Shown here piece by piece: positions 25,322 to 34,703 of a DNA stretch of 57,991 bases. This DNA is from Tistrella mobilis (GTDB lineage: Bacteria > Pseudomonadota > Alphaproteobacteria > Tistrellales > Tistrellaceae), in NCBI RefSeq assembly GCF_039634785.1, contig NZ_JBBIAB010000029.1, positions 1 through 57,991 of the forward strand, given 5' to 3'. The position numbers and the translations under genes are program-made. Each line of letters opens with the position of its first letter. The stretch's first letter is position 1. The notes under the pieces were generated by a model. It saw nothing but the letters and a program-made list of their open reading frames with translations. It had not been told where the DNA came from and did not search any database.

Positions 25322-26731
25322 TCAGCCGTCCGAAACCATCAGCTTCGCGATCTGGCCGACATCGGTGACGTCTTCGATCTCGTCGACCATGCGCTCGATT
25401 TCGGCGCGGCGGGCATCCGGCACCGGCGGCACCGCCCAGCCGCAGCAGCGGGCGAATTTGGCGCGGTTCTCGGCATCGGTCAGCGGGGCCTCGGGATGGC
25501 CATAGACCTCCGGCAGGTCGATCACCCTGGCGCGGCCCGATGTCAGGCGGACGATCACCCGCTGCGGGGCCAGCGCGTTCTGATCGGGATTGCCGTCGTC
25601 GACCACGCTGATCCGCCTGGCATAGGCATGGATTTCGGGGTCGTTCAGCACGGTGTCGCCGGCGAATTCGGGCACGTCGACCCGGCCGCGCAGCAGCAGG
25701 GTGGCGGCCACGAAAGACAGGCAGAGCTTGGCGTAATTGGCCGGCGGATTGTCCAGATCGGGCCGGCCGACCAGCCGCTTCACCAGCGGCGGCGCCTGGA
25801 TCTCGACCGAGGCGATGTCGGCGGCGGTGATCCCCTCGGCCATCACCTGACGCAGCCCGTCGAGCGCGCCATGGGTCAGCCGGCCGCTGGGGAAGGGCTT
25901 GTGCGACAGCCGGGCGATCTGCCAGACCCGGCCCAGTTCGTCGGGGATGACCTCGGGCGAATACTGGCCGAGTTCGAACAGGTTGTAATAGCCGTACTGG
26001 CCGGTGAGCACGTCATGCGGCCCGTCGAATCCCGCCTCGACCAGATCGGCCGAGGTGATGGCGGCACGGGCGTTGAAGCCGATCTGCAGCGGCAGCAGGC
26101 CCGAGCCTTCGGCATGGGGTTGCAGCGTGCCGGCGCATTGCCCGTACTGGATGCCATAGGCATCGGCCATCTGGGCGGCGGTAAAGCCCGCGGCACTGCC
26201 GATGGCCGAAACCGCGCCGAAGCCGCCGGCCACCGCCGGGCGGAAGAAGCGGATCGGCGCCGTGGTGGCGGACCCCAACAGGCCCGACATGTCGACGCCG
26301 ACCGCAAGCGAGGTCAGCAGCTGGCGACCGTCGACCGGCCGGCCGCGACCGCCGGATCGCTCCGCCCAGGCGAAGAAGGCCGACAGAATGGTCGCCATCG
26401 GGTGGACGACGGCGCGTTCATGCACGCAGTCATATTCCAGGCAATGGATCAGATAGGCGTTCACCATCGCGGCCGAAGGGGCGGGCAGTTTCAGCCCGCT
26501 GCCCCAGACCGTCGCCTCTTCGCCCCGGCCCCAGGCCTCTGCCGCCCTGGAAATGCGGGCGAAATGGGGGCCCGAGGTGCCGGCCAGCCCGACCCCGATG
26601 GTGTCGAGCAGGAAGGTCTTGGCCTTGGCCACGGCAAGCGGCGGCAGATGTTCGTAACGGGTGCGCGCCACATGTGTCGCGAAGGCGTCGACGATACCGG
26701 TCGGCAGGGCGGGCGGGGAGGCGACGGTCAT
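25322..26731 (-). CDS. MmgE/PrpD family protein
   Basis: 469 aa. AKTFLLDTIGVGLAGTSGPH, then MVNAYLIHCLEYDCVHERAV and VHPMATILSAFFAWAE are the hallmark stretches of the MmgE/PrpD family, which contains 2-methylcitrate dehydratase, cis-aconitate decarboxylase and iminodisuccinate epimerase. It would act on a polycarboxylic or 2-substituted acid. No other methylcitrate-cycle gene is present, so PrpD function is unlikely. It follows the TRAP binding protein by 15 bases and ends that operon, suggesting that it acts on the imported acid. Confidence 0.85.
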   Translation of the reverse strand: MTVASPPALPTGIVDAFATHVARTRYEHLPPLAVAKAKTFLLDTIGVGLAGTSGPHFARISRAAEAWGRGEEATVWGSGLKLPAPSAAMVNAYLIHCLEYDCVHERAVVHPMATILSAFFAWAERSGGRGRPVDGRQLLTSLAVGVDMSGLLGSATTAPIRFFRPAVAGGFGAVSAIGSAAGFTAAQMADAYGIQYGQCAGTLQPHAEGSGLLPLQIGFNARAAITSADLVEAGFDGPHDVLTGQYGYYNLFELGQYSPEVIPDELGRVWQIARLSHKPFPSGRLTHGALDGLRQVMAEGITAADIASVEIQAPPLVKRLVGRPDLDNPPANYAKLCLSFVAATLLLRGRVDVPEFAGDTVLNDPEIHAYARRISVVDDGNPDQNALAPQRVIVRLTSGRARVIDLPEVYGHPEAPLTDAENRAKFARCCGWAVPPVPDARRAEIERMVDEIEDVTDVGQIAKLMVSDG

Positions 26732-26746
26732 GAGGGGCTCCGCTGA

Positions 26747-27793
26747 TTACTTGATCTGCATGTCGACGACCTTGCCGACGGTGGCGTTCCAGTCCGCCAC
26801 GCAGTCGGCACCGCAGCGCGCGGCCCATTTGGGCAGCACCGCCTCGACCAGCGCCTTGCGGCGCAGGGCCTCGTCTTCAGGCCCCGGGTCGACGCGGGTC
26901 ATGCCGGCCGGCTCTCCCAGCGGGCAGGGGCCGGTGGTGTTGCAGGCGATGCCCATGGCGTCTTCGTCCATGTTCAGCTGCCACATCCGCTCGTTGGCCT
27001 TGGCGAGTTCGGTTGTGATGAAGGTCTGAACGCTGTCGGGCAGCTTCTTCCAGCCGCCGATATTGGCGGCGGTGACACCGGCGCCGTAATTGATCGGCAG
27101 GGTGTAGAGATAGCGCGCGCCCTCGTTCCACTTGGCGCTGTAGCCGCCCAGCGTGCCGGTGATCGCGCAATCGATCGTGCCCTGGGCCAGCGCCTGCTGC
27201 ACCTCGCCGAAGGCCATGTCGACCGGAGAGCCGCCGAAATAGCTGACGAAATCGCCCTGCGAGGCGCCCGAGGTGCGGATGCGCTTGCCCTTCAGATCCG
27301 CCAGGCCCTTGATCTCGCTCCGGCAATAGAGGATCTGGCTCTGGAAGGACTGCATGGTCAGGATTTCGATGCCGAACTTCTTGTTCAGGGCATCGTTCAG
27401 CGCCGGGCGGAAGGCTTCGGAAACCTTGCGGAAGGTCGCCATGTCGGGCGACAGGCCGGCGAGGTCGGTGCCGTCGTTGATCGGCGCGTCACCGGCATGA
27501 TGGCCGAGCTGCGCGGTGGCGATCAGCGCCTGGCCGCGGCTCAGGATCCGGAAGACCTCGGGCCCCTTCAGGCCAAGCTCGTTCCAGGGCTTGAAGTTGA
27601 CCGAGATCGCCCCGCCCGAGGCCTCGGGCAGTTCCTTCGTCCAGAACGGCGCCTCGATCTGGCGGCTCTGGGTGGTGATGCCCAGATTGCCGATCACGGT
27701 GATGTCGGTCTTGGGCAGATCCCGGGCGACGGCCGCCCCGGCGGCCAGCACGAGGCAGAGCCCCGCGCCGGCGGCAATGGCTTTCCCTGTCAT
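26747..27793 (-). CDS. TRAP transporter substrate-binding protein, DctP family
   Basis: 348 aa periplasmic binding protein of a tripartite ATP-independent transporter for organic acids. A Sec signal peptide is obvious (residues 1-23: MTGKAIAAGAGLCLVLAAGA and VAR). IRTSGASQGDFVSYFGGSPV and FGEVQQALAQGTIDCAITG carry the conserved substrate-carboxylate region, although the usual Arg motif is not exact. Four Cys near the C-terminus (ACNTTGPCP, RCGADC) may form disulfides, which is uncommon. It lies with DctQ and DctM genes in one leftward operon. Confidence 0.88.
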   Translation of the reverse strand: MTGKAIAAGAGLCLVLAAGAAVARDLPKTDITVIGNLGITTQSRQIEAPFWTKELPEASGGAISVNFKPWNELGLKGPEVFRILSRGQALIATAQLGHHAGDAPINDGTDLAGLSPDMATFRKVSEAFRPALNDALNKKFGIEILTMQSFQSQILYCRSEIKGLADLKGKRIRTSGASQGDFVSYFGGSPVDMAFGEVQQALAQGTIDCAITGTLGGYSAKWNEGARYLYTLPINYGAGVTAANIGGWKKLPDSVQTFITTELAKANERMWQLNMDEDAMGIACNTTGPCPLGEPAGMTRVDPGPEDEALRRKALVEAVLPKWAARCGADCVADWNATVGKVVDMQIK

Positions 27794-27858
27794 GGTGTCG
27801 GTTTCCGTTGTTCTTGATGGGCCTGATGCTTGACGAGAGTCGACGGCCGGGCGGATGG

Positions 27859-29142
27859 TCACCCGCCCTTGAAGGCCGCCGGCAGCCAGAGGGCGAGATC
27901 GGGCCAGACGATCAGCAGCACGATCATCGCCATCATGACGAAGAGGAAGGGCAGGGAGCCTGCGACCACGTCGCGGAACGGCCCGCCGCCGCGCACCGCC
28001 TGGACGATGAACAGGTTCATGCCGACGGGGGGTGTGATCAGGGCCGCTTCGATCAGGATCACGAAGACGACGCCGAACCACAGCGGATCGAACCCGGCCT
28101 GAACCACGATCGGCACGATGATCGGCGTGGTCGCGATCATCATCGACAGCGTGTCCATGAAGCAGCCGAGGATCAGATAGAGCAGCACGATCGCGCCCAG
28201 GATCATCAACGGCGACAGGTCGAGATCGGCGATCAGGCCGGTGACGGCCGTGGTCAGCCCGATATTGACCATGACGAAGTTGAGGAAATAGGCCGCGAGC
28301 ACGATGAACATGACCATGGCCGTGGTGCGCGCGGTGCCTTCGAAGGCGGCGAGCAGGGTGGCGCGGTCCAGCCTGCGACGGGCAGCGGCGATGGCGAAGG
28401 CACCGAGCAGGCCCAGCGCCGCGGCTTCGGTGGGGGTGGCGAGCCCGGCATAGATCGAGCCCACGACCAGGGCGAACAGCACCAGGATCGGCAGCAGCCC
28501 CAGCAGCCCCTTGAGCGTGGGGCGGTTGCCGGTCGACCGGCCGGCGAGGGCGGGGTTGATCAGGCAGGAGACGGCGATGATGCCGGAAAACAGCGCCGCC
28601 ATCAGCAGCCCCGGCAGCATGCCCGCGGCATAAAGATCGCCCACCGAGACATCGGCCAGCACGCCGTAGAGGATCATGTTGATCGAGGGCGGGATCAGGA
28701 TGCCCAGCGTGCCGCCGGCCGCGAGCGAGCCCAGGAACAGCGGCGGGTTGTAGCCCAGCCGGTTCATGTTGGGCACAGCCAGCGTGCTGATCGTCGCCGC
28801 GGTCGCGACCGACGAGCCGGAGGTGGCGGCGAACAGCGCGCAGGAGGCGATGTTGGTGTGCATGATGCCGCCGGGCACGCGGCTGACATAGGGGTCGATG
28901 CCGTCATAGGTTTCGGCCGCCACGCCCGAGCGCAGCAGCAGTTCACCCATCAGGATGAACATCGGCACCGAGGTCAGCAGAAAATCGGTCGAGGCCCCCC
29001 ACATGATGTCGCCGAGCGCCGGCAGCGGCGACAGGAAGCCGTAGAGATCGCCCAGGATCACCGCCAGGATGCCGAGCGCCACGCCGACCGGCAGGCCCAG
29101 CGCCAGAAGGATCAGAAGGGAACCGCCTGCGACGCCGATCAT
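27859..29142 (-). CDS. TRAP transporter large permease, DctM family
   Basis: 427 aa inner-membrane protein with about 12 hydrophobic segments. SVPMFILMGELLLRSGVA, AATSGSSVATAATI and LGILIPPSINMILYGVLADV are the signature stretches of DctM, the subunit that moves the acid with sodium. The start overlaps the DctQ stop by four bases (ATGA). The length is normal. Binding protein, permease and small subunit form a complete transporter. Confidence 0.92.
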   Translation of the reverse strand: MIGVAGGSLLILLALGLPVGVALGILAVILGDLYGFLSPLPALGDIMWGASTDFLLTSVPMFILMGELLLRSGVAAETYDGIDPYVSRVPGGIMHTNIASCALFAATSGSSVATAATISTLAVPNMNRLGYNPPLFLGSLAAGGTLGILIPPSINMILYGVLADVSVGDLYAAGMLPGLLMAALFSGIIAVSCLINPALAGRSTGNRPTLKGLLGLLPILVLFALVVGSIYAGLATPTEAAALGLLGAFAIAAARRRLDRATLLAAFEGTARTTAMVMFIVLAAYFLNFVMVNIGLTTAVTGLIADLDLSPLMILGAIVLLYLILGCFMDTLSMMIATTPIIVPIVVQAGFDPLWFGVVFVILIEAALITPPVGMNLFIVQAVRGGGPFRDVVAGSLPFLFVMMAMIVLLIVWPDLALWLPAAFKGG

Positions 29143-29741
29143 CCTGCGGCCTCCATCTGAAGTTTGCCGGATCCGGCGCCCGCGTCATGGGCAAGGTCGG
29201 CGACCTCGGTGCCTTCGCCGCCGAAATCCGGCAGGCCCACGATGCGGCCGACCTCGGCATCGCGGCCGCGGACCAGGGCGACAAGGGCCAGCACCGCAAG
29301 CGCCAGGGCGATGAGCGCGAACCAGGTCATGCCGACCGCCCAGATCGCCTGCGGGATCCATTGTTGCAGCCCGAGGGGGGAATTGGAGATGGCGCCCAGC
29401 TCAGCACTCTGAACGGTCAGGTCCCAGGCATACCAGGCGATGGCACCGGCCACCGGTACGGTGGCGAGGATGGCGAAGACGTCCATCAGCGACCGCAGCC
29501 GCCCGCGGGTCAGCTTGACCAGCGGGTCGATACGGATATGGGCACGTTCGACCAGCGCGAAAGAGAGCCCGAAGGCGACCGTGGCGCCGAACAGATAGCG
29601 CGAGATTTCAAAGCTGTAGAAGGGGCTGGTCGACCAGATGTTGCGGGCGATCACGTCGCCGGCGATCAGCAGACCGGCCGCCAGGACCAGGATGCCGGCG
29701 ATCCAGGCGGACCAGCGCGACAGTCGGATGATGAGGGTCAT
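29139..29741 (-). CDS. TRAP transporter small permease, DctQ family
   Basis: 200 aa with four membrane helices (near LILAAGLLIAGDVIARNIW, YLFGATVAFGLSFALVERAH, FAILATVPVAGAIAWYAWDL and WFALIALALAVLALVALV). ERAHIRIDPL is the conserved DctQ loop. A charged extension of about 40 residues follows the fourth helix. It is 79 bases after the deacetylase-like gene and coupled to DctM. Confidence 0.85.
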   Translation of the reverse strand: MTLIIRLSRWSAWIAGILVLAAGLLIAGDVIARNIWSTSPFYSFEISRYLFGATVAFGLSFALVERAHIRIDPLVKLTRGRLRSLMDVFAILATVPVAGAIAWYAWDLTVQSAELGAISNSPLGLQQWIPQAIWAVGMTWFALIALALAVLALVALVRGRDAEVGRIVGLPDFGGEGTEVADLAHDAGAGSGKLQMEAAG

Positions 29742-29820
29742 GAGGGCCGGCCTCCTTCGGCTTGGCCGCGCATGCGGCCGATGGCTGCGGGGGCGAAGCG
29801 GGTGACCGTGGCGGCCGGCC

Positions 29821-30687
29821 TCAGACCGGCGGCGGAACCTCGGCGGCGAAGTGGCGGGCCATGTCGAGCCGGCTGGTCACCCAGACATCGGGGCGGCTCG
29901 CCACATGGGCCATGAAGCGGTCGAGCGCCCATATCCGGCCCGGGCGGCCGATGATGCGCAGATGCAGGCCCAGCGACATCATCCGCGGTGCGTCCGCACC
30001 TTCCTCGTACAGCTGCTCGAAAGTGGCGATCGCATAGTCCAGCCACTGCTGCGGGGTATAGCCCGGCGCCAGCCAGAACTTCATGTCGTTGGTGTCCAGC
30101 GCATAGGGCATGATCACGATCGGCTTGGGGCCCCGGGCGGTTTCCACCACATCCCAGCGCGGCACGTCGTCGCTGTAATCGTCCATGTGATAGACGAAGC
30201 CTTCCTCGGCCAGCGTCTTGCGCAGGAAGGGCGTGTGCATGTAGCGCGACAGCCAGCCATGGGGGCGGGTGCCGGTGGTGGCCTCGATGCTGGCGATCGC
30301 CTTTTTCACGAAGTCCCGCTCGCGCTCTTCGCCATAGCTGAACTGGTGGATCCAGCGCCAGCCATGCGAACAGGCCTCGTGGCCACCCTTTGCGATCGCC
30401 TTCGCCAGTTCCGGTGCCTGTTCCAGCGCGGTGGCGGCGGCCGTGAAGGTCACCTTGAAGCCGTAGCGGTCCAGCAGCTTCAGCACCCGCGGGGCACCGG
30501 CGCGGATGCCGTAGTCGTAATTGCTTTCGTTGCCGTAATTCCGGATCGGAATCTTCAGCGATACGCCCAGCTCGTCGACCGGCTCGGGGCCCTTGTCGCC
30601 GCGCGCGATCGACATCTCCGCACCCTCTTCGACGTTCACGACGATCGACATCGCGAGCCGCGCGCCGTTCGGCCAACGGAAGCTCAT
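29821..30687 (-). CDS. Polysaccharide deacetylase fold protein, PuuE/allantoinase-like
   Basis: 288 aa carbohydrate-esterase-4 (NodB) fold. AMSIVVNVEEGAEMSIARGD resembles the NYEEGGE motif of PuuE-type, metal-independent allantoinases rather than the TFDDG motif of chitin deacetylases. GHEACSHGWRWIHQFSY and LGLHLRIIGRPGRIWALDRF are also typical of that branch. It probably hydrolyses a C-N bond in a small molecule in the cytoplasm; no signal peptide is present. It is the first gene of the TRAP/MmgE operon. The operator TTGTCCGGACAA starts 24 bases before its ATG. Confidence 0.8.
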   Translation of the reverse strand: MSFRWPNGARLAMSIVVNVEEGAEMSIARGDKGPEPVDELGVSLKIPIRNYGNESNYDYGIRAGAPRVLKLLDRYGFKVTFTAAATALEQAPELAKAIAKGGHEACSHGWRWIHQFSYGEERERDFVKKAIASIEATTGTRPHGWLSRYMHTPFLRKTLAEEGFVYHMDDYSDDVPRWDVVETARGPKPIVIMPYALDTNDMKFWLAPGYTPQQWLDYAIATFEQLYEEGADAPRMMSLGLHLRIIGRPGRIWALDRFMAHVASRPDVWVTSRLDMARHFAAEVPPPV

Positions 30688-30710
30688 CCCAGATCCCCTG
30701 CATGTGTTAT

Positions 30711-30722
30711 TTGTCCGGACAA
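30711..30722. promoter_or_regulatory. TTGTCCGGACAA operator upstream of TRAP operon
   Basis: A perfect 12-base palindrome 24 bases before the deacetylase-like start, in the divergent region shared with the YciI gene. It matches the palindrome at 25227-25236, so both leftward operons may answer to one regulator. The HutC-type GntR gene at 31276 is the nearest candidate. Confidence 0.65.
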
Positions 30723-30890
30723 CTCTCAGGCCGTGACGGCATGATGTCAACCGATTGTTTGCACGCCGCAGCACGCCCCGCCACAATCGGCGGCCGGAAA
30801 CCGCTGCACCTCGCGCGGGGGTGAAGCCAGCCCGCGCAACCACACGCAACGGGCGGTGACCGGGAACCGCAAAGACCAGGAGGCGCGCCG

Positions 30891-31184
30891 ATGTATATTC
30901 TGTTGTTGACCTATACGGCCCCGCTCGAGGCGGTGGATGCCGAGCTGGAGGCGCATAAGGCCTGGGTGGGCGAGCATTTCGCCACCGGCGCCTTCGTGCT
31001 GGCCGGCCGGCGGGTGCCGCGCAGCGGCGGCTTCATCCTGGCGACCGGCATCGGGCGGGAAGAGCTGGACCGGATCATCGCCGCCGATCCATTCGTGACC
31101 GCGGGCGTTGCGGTCTACGACGTTTACGAGGTGGCGCCGACCAGGGCGGCCGATGCGCTGAAGGGCCTGCTGCCGGCCGGTTGA
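30891..31184 (+). CDS. YciI-like protein
   Basis: 97 aa with the YCII ferredoxin-like fold: MYILLLTYTAPLEAVDAEL, AHKAWVGEHFATGAFVLAGR and DPFVTAGVAVYDVYEV. Conserved His/Asp residues of this family suggest a small enzyme or lactonase-like role; related domains appear in muconolactone isomerase-like proteins. It diverges from the TRAP operon and precedes the GntR gene, with which it may be co-transcribed. Confidence 0.8.
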   Translation: MYILLLTYTAPLEAVDAELEAHKAWVGEHFATGAFVLAGRRVPRSGGFILATGIGREELDRIIAADPFVTAGVAVYDVYEVAPTRAADALKGLLPAG

Positions 31185-31275
31185 TCCGACCATCTTGCCG
31201 CGGCGGGGCAATTGTCTATGCTTATTCCGATCCCGCGGCGCCGGCCGCGGGCCACCGGTTTCGGGATGCCCCGCC

Positions 31276-32004
31276 GTGCCAGACGCGCCCGCCGCCTCGC
31301 TCCATCAGCGCATCTATGGCGACATAGAGGGCGGCATTCTGGGCGGCCGGCTGAAGCCGGGGGATCGCATCCCCTCTGAACACGAGCTGATGGAGGTCTA
31401 TGGCTGCTCGCGCATGACCGTGAGCAAGGCCCTGACCGCACTGGCGGCGGCCGGGCTGATCGAGCGGCGACGCCGCGCCGGATCCTTCGTCACCCGCCCG
31501 CGGATCGAGCGCACGGTGATGGAGATCCAGGATTTCGCGGTGGAGGCGGCGCGCGCCGGCCGCAGCTACGCCTATGAACAGCTGTCGCGCGAGGTGCTGC
31601 GCCTGCCCGAAGCCCAGGGCAGTGCCTTCCCGGTGCCGGCCGGCACCGAGGTGTTGCGGATGGAAGGGCTGCACCGGATCGACGGGGTGGCGGTGGCGCT
31701 GGAACGGCGGCTGGTGATGCTGGATGCCGTGCCGGCGGCGCGGGGCATGGATTTCTCCGCCACGGCCCCCGGCCGCTGGCTGTTGCAGCAGGTGCCGTGG
31801 TCGGATGCCGTGCATGTGATCGGCGCGGGCCTTGCCGACGCGCCGACCGCACGGCTGCTCAACCTGGATCGCGGCGATGCGCTGCTGATCCTGGATCGCG
31901 AAACCCGGCAGGGGGCGCGGACCATCACCCAGGTCCGCCTGTTCCACCCCGCCGGGCTTTACCGGTTCGTCGGCCGGTTCAGCCCGGGCACCGCCGGCGG
32001 CTGA
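31276..32004 (+). CDS. GntR-family regulator, HutC/UTRA type
   Basis: 242 aa. The GntR winged helix is clear (GGRLKPGDRIPSEHELMEVY, then GCSRMTVSKALTALAAAGLI and RRRAGSFVTRP); residues 75-235 form the UTRA effector domain seen in histidine-utilisation repressor HutC. The likely start is GTG 31276 because similarity begins at once after it. Such regulators bind TTGT/ACAA dyads, consistent with the two TTGTCCGGACAA-type sites upstream of the adjacent catabolic operons. The effector is probably the transported acid or its CoA ester, not histidine, since no hut gene is present. Its end overlaps the convergent ligase gene by 46 bases. Confidence 0.85.
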   Translation: MPDAPAASLHQRIYGDIEGGILGGRLKPGDRIPSEHELMEVYGCSRMTVSKALTALAAAGLIERRRRAGSFVTRPRIERTVMEIQDFAVEAARAGRSYAYEQLSREVLRLPEAQGSAFPVPAGTEVLRMEGLHRIDGVAVALERRLVMLDAVPAARGMDFSATAPGRWLLQQVPWSDAVHVIGAGLADAPTARLLNLDRGDALLILDRETRQGARTITQVRLFHPAGLYRFVGRFSPGTAGG

Positions 32005-33497
32005 TCGGCCGCCATCGCCCTGAGCTCGGTTTTCAGCACCTTGCCGTAATTGTTCTTGGGCAGGGCATCGACGAAGACATAGCGCTTCGGCCGCTTGAAG
32101 GCGGCGATCTGCTGCCGGCACCAGAGGTCGAGCGTGGCGGCATCTGCGGCGTCGGTGCCGGCGGTCACCACGAAGGCCACCACCCGCTCGCCCCAGTCGT
32201 CGTCATGCTCGCCGATCACCGCCACCTCGAACACGGCGGGGTGCAGCAGCAGGGCCTCTTCCACCTCGCGCGGGTAGATATTGGTGCCGCCCGAGATGAT
32301 GACGTCCTTGGACCGGTCGGTGAGGTGCAGGAAGCCCTCGGCATCCAGATGGCCCAGATCGCCGGTGTGCAGCCAGCCATCCTTCAGGGTTTCGGCCGTC
32401 GCCTCGGGGCGGTTCCAGTAGCCGCGCATGACCGTGGGGCCCTCGACGCAGATCTCGCCGGTCTCTCCCGGCGCCAGCTCCCGGCCATCGGCATCGCGGA
32501 TGCTGACCGCGACGGCGCCATGGGCGAAGCCGACCGAGGCGCGCCTGGCCTGCCAGTTCGGATGGCTGCGGTCGGCGACCAGCGCCCGGGGCAGGACCGA
32601 GATGGTCATCGGCGATTCGCCCTGGCCGTAGATCTGCACGAAGCGCGGCCCGAAGGCCGCCACCGCCTCGTCGATATCGGCCGCATACATCGGGCCGCCG
32701 CCATAGATGATCGTGCGGATGCCGCTGCCGTCATAGCCGGCGGCGCGGGCGGCGGTGACCAGCCGCTTGACCATGGTGGGGGCGGCGAAGAACACCAGAT
32801 CGCCATGGCTGCGGGCCAGCGCCATGATCTCGGCCGGATCGAAGCCATGCGAGGCCGGCACCAGATGTGCGCCACCCGCACGGATCTGCGCAAACATATA
32901 GAGCCCCGCGCCGTGCGACATGGGTGCCGCATAAAGCATGTGGTCGCCGGCCCGTGGCTGATCGACGTCGAGCGCATAGCACAGCGTCATCTGGCGGAGA
33001 TTGTCGTGGGTGAGCATCACCCCCTTGGGCCGACCGGTGGTGCCCGAGGTGTAGAACAGCCAGGCCAGATCGTTCCGGTCGCAGGCGACCGGTGCCGTGC
33101 GTGGGCCGCCCGTCGGCACCGGTGCGCCGAGGGCGAGTTCGGTGAGGCCCGGGCAGGCGCCCAGCACCTCGCCCGTGTCGGTGAAGGCGAGTTTCGCGCC
33201 GGAATCCCGGACGATCCAGGCGGCCTCGGCCGGGTGGAGCTTGCCGTTGATCGGCACCGCGACGGCGCCGATCCACCAGCAGGCATGCAGGGTTTCAAGA
33301 TAGGCGGCCGCATTCTTGGCGAAGATCGCCACGCGGTCGCCCTTGACGATGCCGTGCACCCGGGCCAGGTGGCGGGCGCGGTCCGATACCGCGCCCGCCA
33401 GGCCGTCATAGCTCTGGTGCAGGCGATCGCCTTCGAACACCGCCGGCCGGTCGGGCCAGCAGAGGGCGGTCTGGTGGAGCCAGCTTGCGATGTTCAT
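31959..33497 (-). CDS. AMP-dependent acyl-CoA synthetase
   Basis: 512 aa adenylate-forming CoA ligase. Motifs in order are FYTSGTTGRPKGVMLTH (phosphate loop), YGQGESPMT (A5 position, with QGES where TE is usual), WLHTGDLGHLD, DRSKDVIISGGTNIYPREVE (hinge) and NNYGKVLKTELR with the catalytic lysine. The size fits medium-chain or aryl acid ligases. ATG 33497 is used; the longer open frame lies in the thiolase gene. It follows the thiolase by ten bases, so the two form an operon for activation and thiolysis of an acid. Confidence 0.88.
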   Translation of the reverse strand: MNIASWLHQTALCWPDRPAVFEGDRLHQSYDGLAGAVSDRARHLARVHGIVKGDRVAIFAKNAAAYLETLHACWWIGAVAVPINGKLHPAEAAWIVRDSGAKLAFTDTGEVLGACPGLTELALGAPVPTGGPRTAPVACDRNDLAWLFYTSGTTGRPKGVMLTHDNLRQMTLCYALDVDQPRAGDHMLYAAPMSHGAGLYMFAQIRAGGAHLVPASHGFDPAEIMALARSHGDLVFFAAPTMVKRLVTAARAAGYDGSGIRTIIYGGGPMYAADIDEAVAAFGPRFVQIYGQGESPMTISVLPRALVADRSHPNWQARRASVGFAHGAVAVSIRDADGRELAPGETGEICVEGPTVMRGYWNRPEATAETLKDGWLHTGDLGHLDAEGFLHLTDRSKDVIISGGTNIYPREVEEALLLHPAVFEVAVIGEHDDDWGERVVAFVVTAGTDAADAATLDLWCRQQIAAFKRPKRYVFVDALPKNNYGKVLKTELRAMAADQPPAVPGLNRPTNR

Positions 33498-33507
33498 GCG
33501 GCTGCAC

Positions 33508-34683
33508 TCAGGCCCGGTCGGCCTGCAGGATGGTGGCGTAATTGGCGACCGCCGCCCCGCCCATGTTGAAGGTGAGGCCCCATTCGGCGCCGGCCCGCTG
33601 CATCTCGCCGGCCTGGCCGGTGAGCTGACGGAAGCCCAGCGCCAGCATCGAGACACCGGTGGCGCCCACCGGATGGCCCTTGGCCTTGAGCCCGCCCGAA
33701 AGGTTGACCGGCAGCCTGCCGTCGGCGAAGACGGTGCCGTCTTCCAGCGCCCGCGCACCCTGGCCCTGGGGTGCCAGGCCCATGGCTTCATAGATCAGCA
33801 GTTCGGCGATGGTGAAGCAGTCATGGACCTCGGCGAAGTCCAGCTGCTCCAGGCCGATGCCGGCGGCGGCATAGGCGGCGCGGATCGCACGGGCCGGGCC
33901 CTCGAAGGCGATCAGGTCGCGCCCGGCCATCGGCAGGGTGTCCGAGACCTGCTCGGCGGCGGCGATGCGCACCCGCCGGGCGGCCGAGGCGGCATTGCCC
34001 TGCTCGCTGCTGAGCACGATCGCAGCCGCACCGTCGGTGACCAGAGAGCAGTCGCTGAGCCGGAGCGGCGGGGCGATCAGCTGGTTGCGCTCGCTCACCT
34101 CGCGGCAGAATTCGTAAGGCAGCGGCTTGTGCATCTGGGCCAGCGGGTTGGCCATGGCATTGGCATGGTTCTTCGCCGCGATCCGGGCCATGGCGTCCAG
34201 CGGGTCGCCATGGCGATCGGCATAGGCGCGGGCGGCGATGCCGAAGACCTGCGGGAAGCTGAGGGCGGCCTCTTCCGGGTCGTTCTGATAGCCGGCACCG
34301 GCGAGAGCCCGGGTGACGTCTTCAGTGGTGCGGTGGGTCATCTTTTCGGCGCCGACCACCAGCACGTTGCGGGCCTTGCCGGCGGCGATGCGCATCATGC
34401 CGGCCTGAAAGGCCGCCGCACCCGAGGCGCAGGCATTCTCGCAGCGCGAGGCGGGGGTGAAGCGCAGGGCAGGATCGGCACCCTTGACCAGCGACGAGGC
34501 GAAGCCGTCGGACACCAGGCCCGAATTGAAATGGCCCAGATAGATCGCATCGATCTCGGCCGGATCGATACCGGCCTCGTCGATCGCCTCACGCGCGGCT
34601 TCGACGATCAGCTCTTCCAGGGTCTGGGACAGGCGGCCGAAACGGGTATGGCCGCTGCCGGTGATGTAGATCTGCGGGTCCAT
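33508..34683 (-). CDS. Thiolase family protein (acetyl-CoA acetyltransferase-like)
   Basis: 391 aa. TPASRCENACASGAAAFQAG holds the nucleophilic Cys, EVHDCFTIAELLIYEAMG and GGLKAKGHPVGATGVSML contain the other catalytic Cys/His positions. The HDCFT form rather than NEAFA places it in the SCP2/sterol-carrier-like thiolase branch, often found in steroid, aromatic or branched-chain acid degradation. It would cleave a 3-ketoacyl-CoA. It is the first gene of a two-gene unit with the acyl-CoA ligase and divergent from the PAS-LuxR regulator. Confidence 0.88.
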   Translation of the reverse strand: MDPQIYITGSGHTRFGRLSQTLEELIVEAAREAIDEAGIDPAEIDAIYLGHFNSGLVSDGFASSLVKGADPALRFTPASRCENACASGAAAFQAGMMRIAAGKARNVLVVGAEKMTHRTTEDVTRALAGAGYQNDPEEAALSFPQVFGIAARAYADRHGDPLDAMARIAAKNHANAMANPLAQMHKPLPYEFCREVSERNQLIAPPLRLSDCSLVTDGAAAIVLSSEQGNAASAARRVRIAAAEQVSDTLPMAGRDLIAFEGPARAIRAAYAAAGIGLEQLDFAEVHDCFTIAELLIYEAMGLAPQGQGARALEDGTVFADGRLPVNLSGGLKAKGHPVGATGVSMLALGFRQLTGQAGEMQRAGAEWGLTFNMGGAAVANYATILQADRA

Positions 34684-34703
34684 GGGCGCTCTCCGCGTTC
34701 ATT

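Noticed and set aside
25322-26731. Naming the MmgE/PrpD gene prpD
   Set aside because: No prpB, prpC or acnM-like gene is nearby and the family covers several reactions, so the specific name is not supported.
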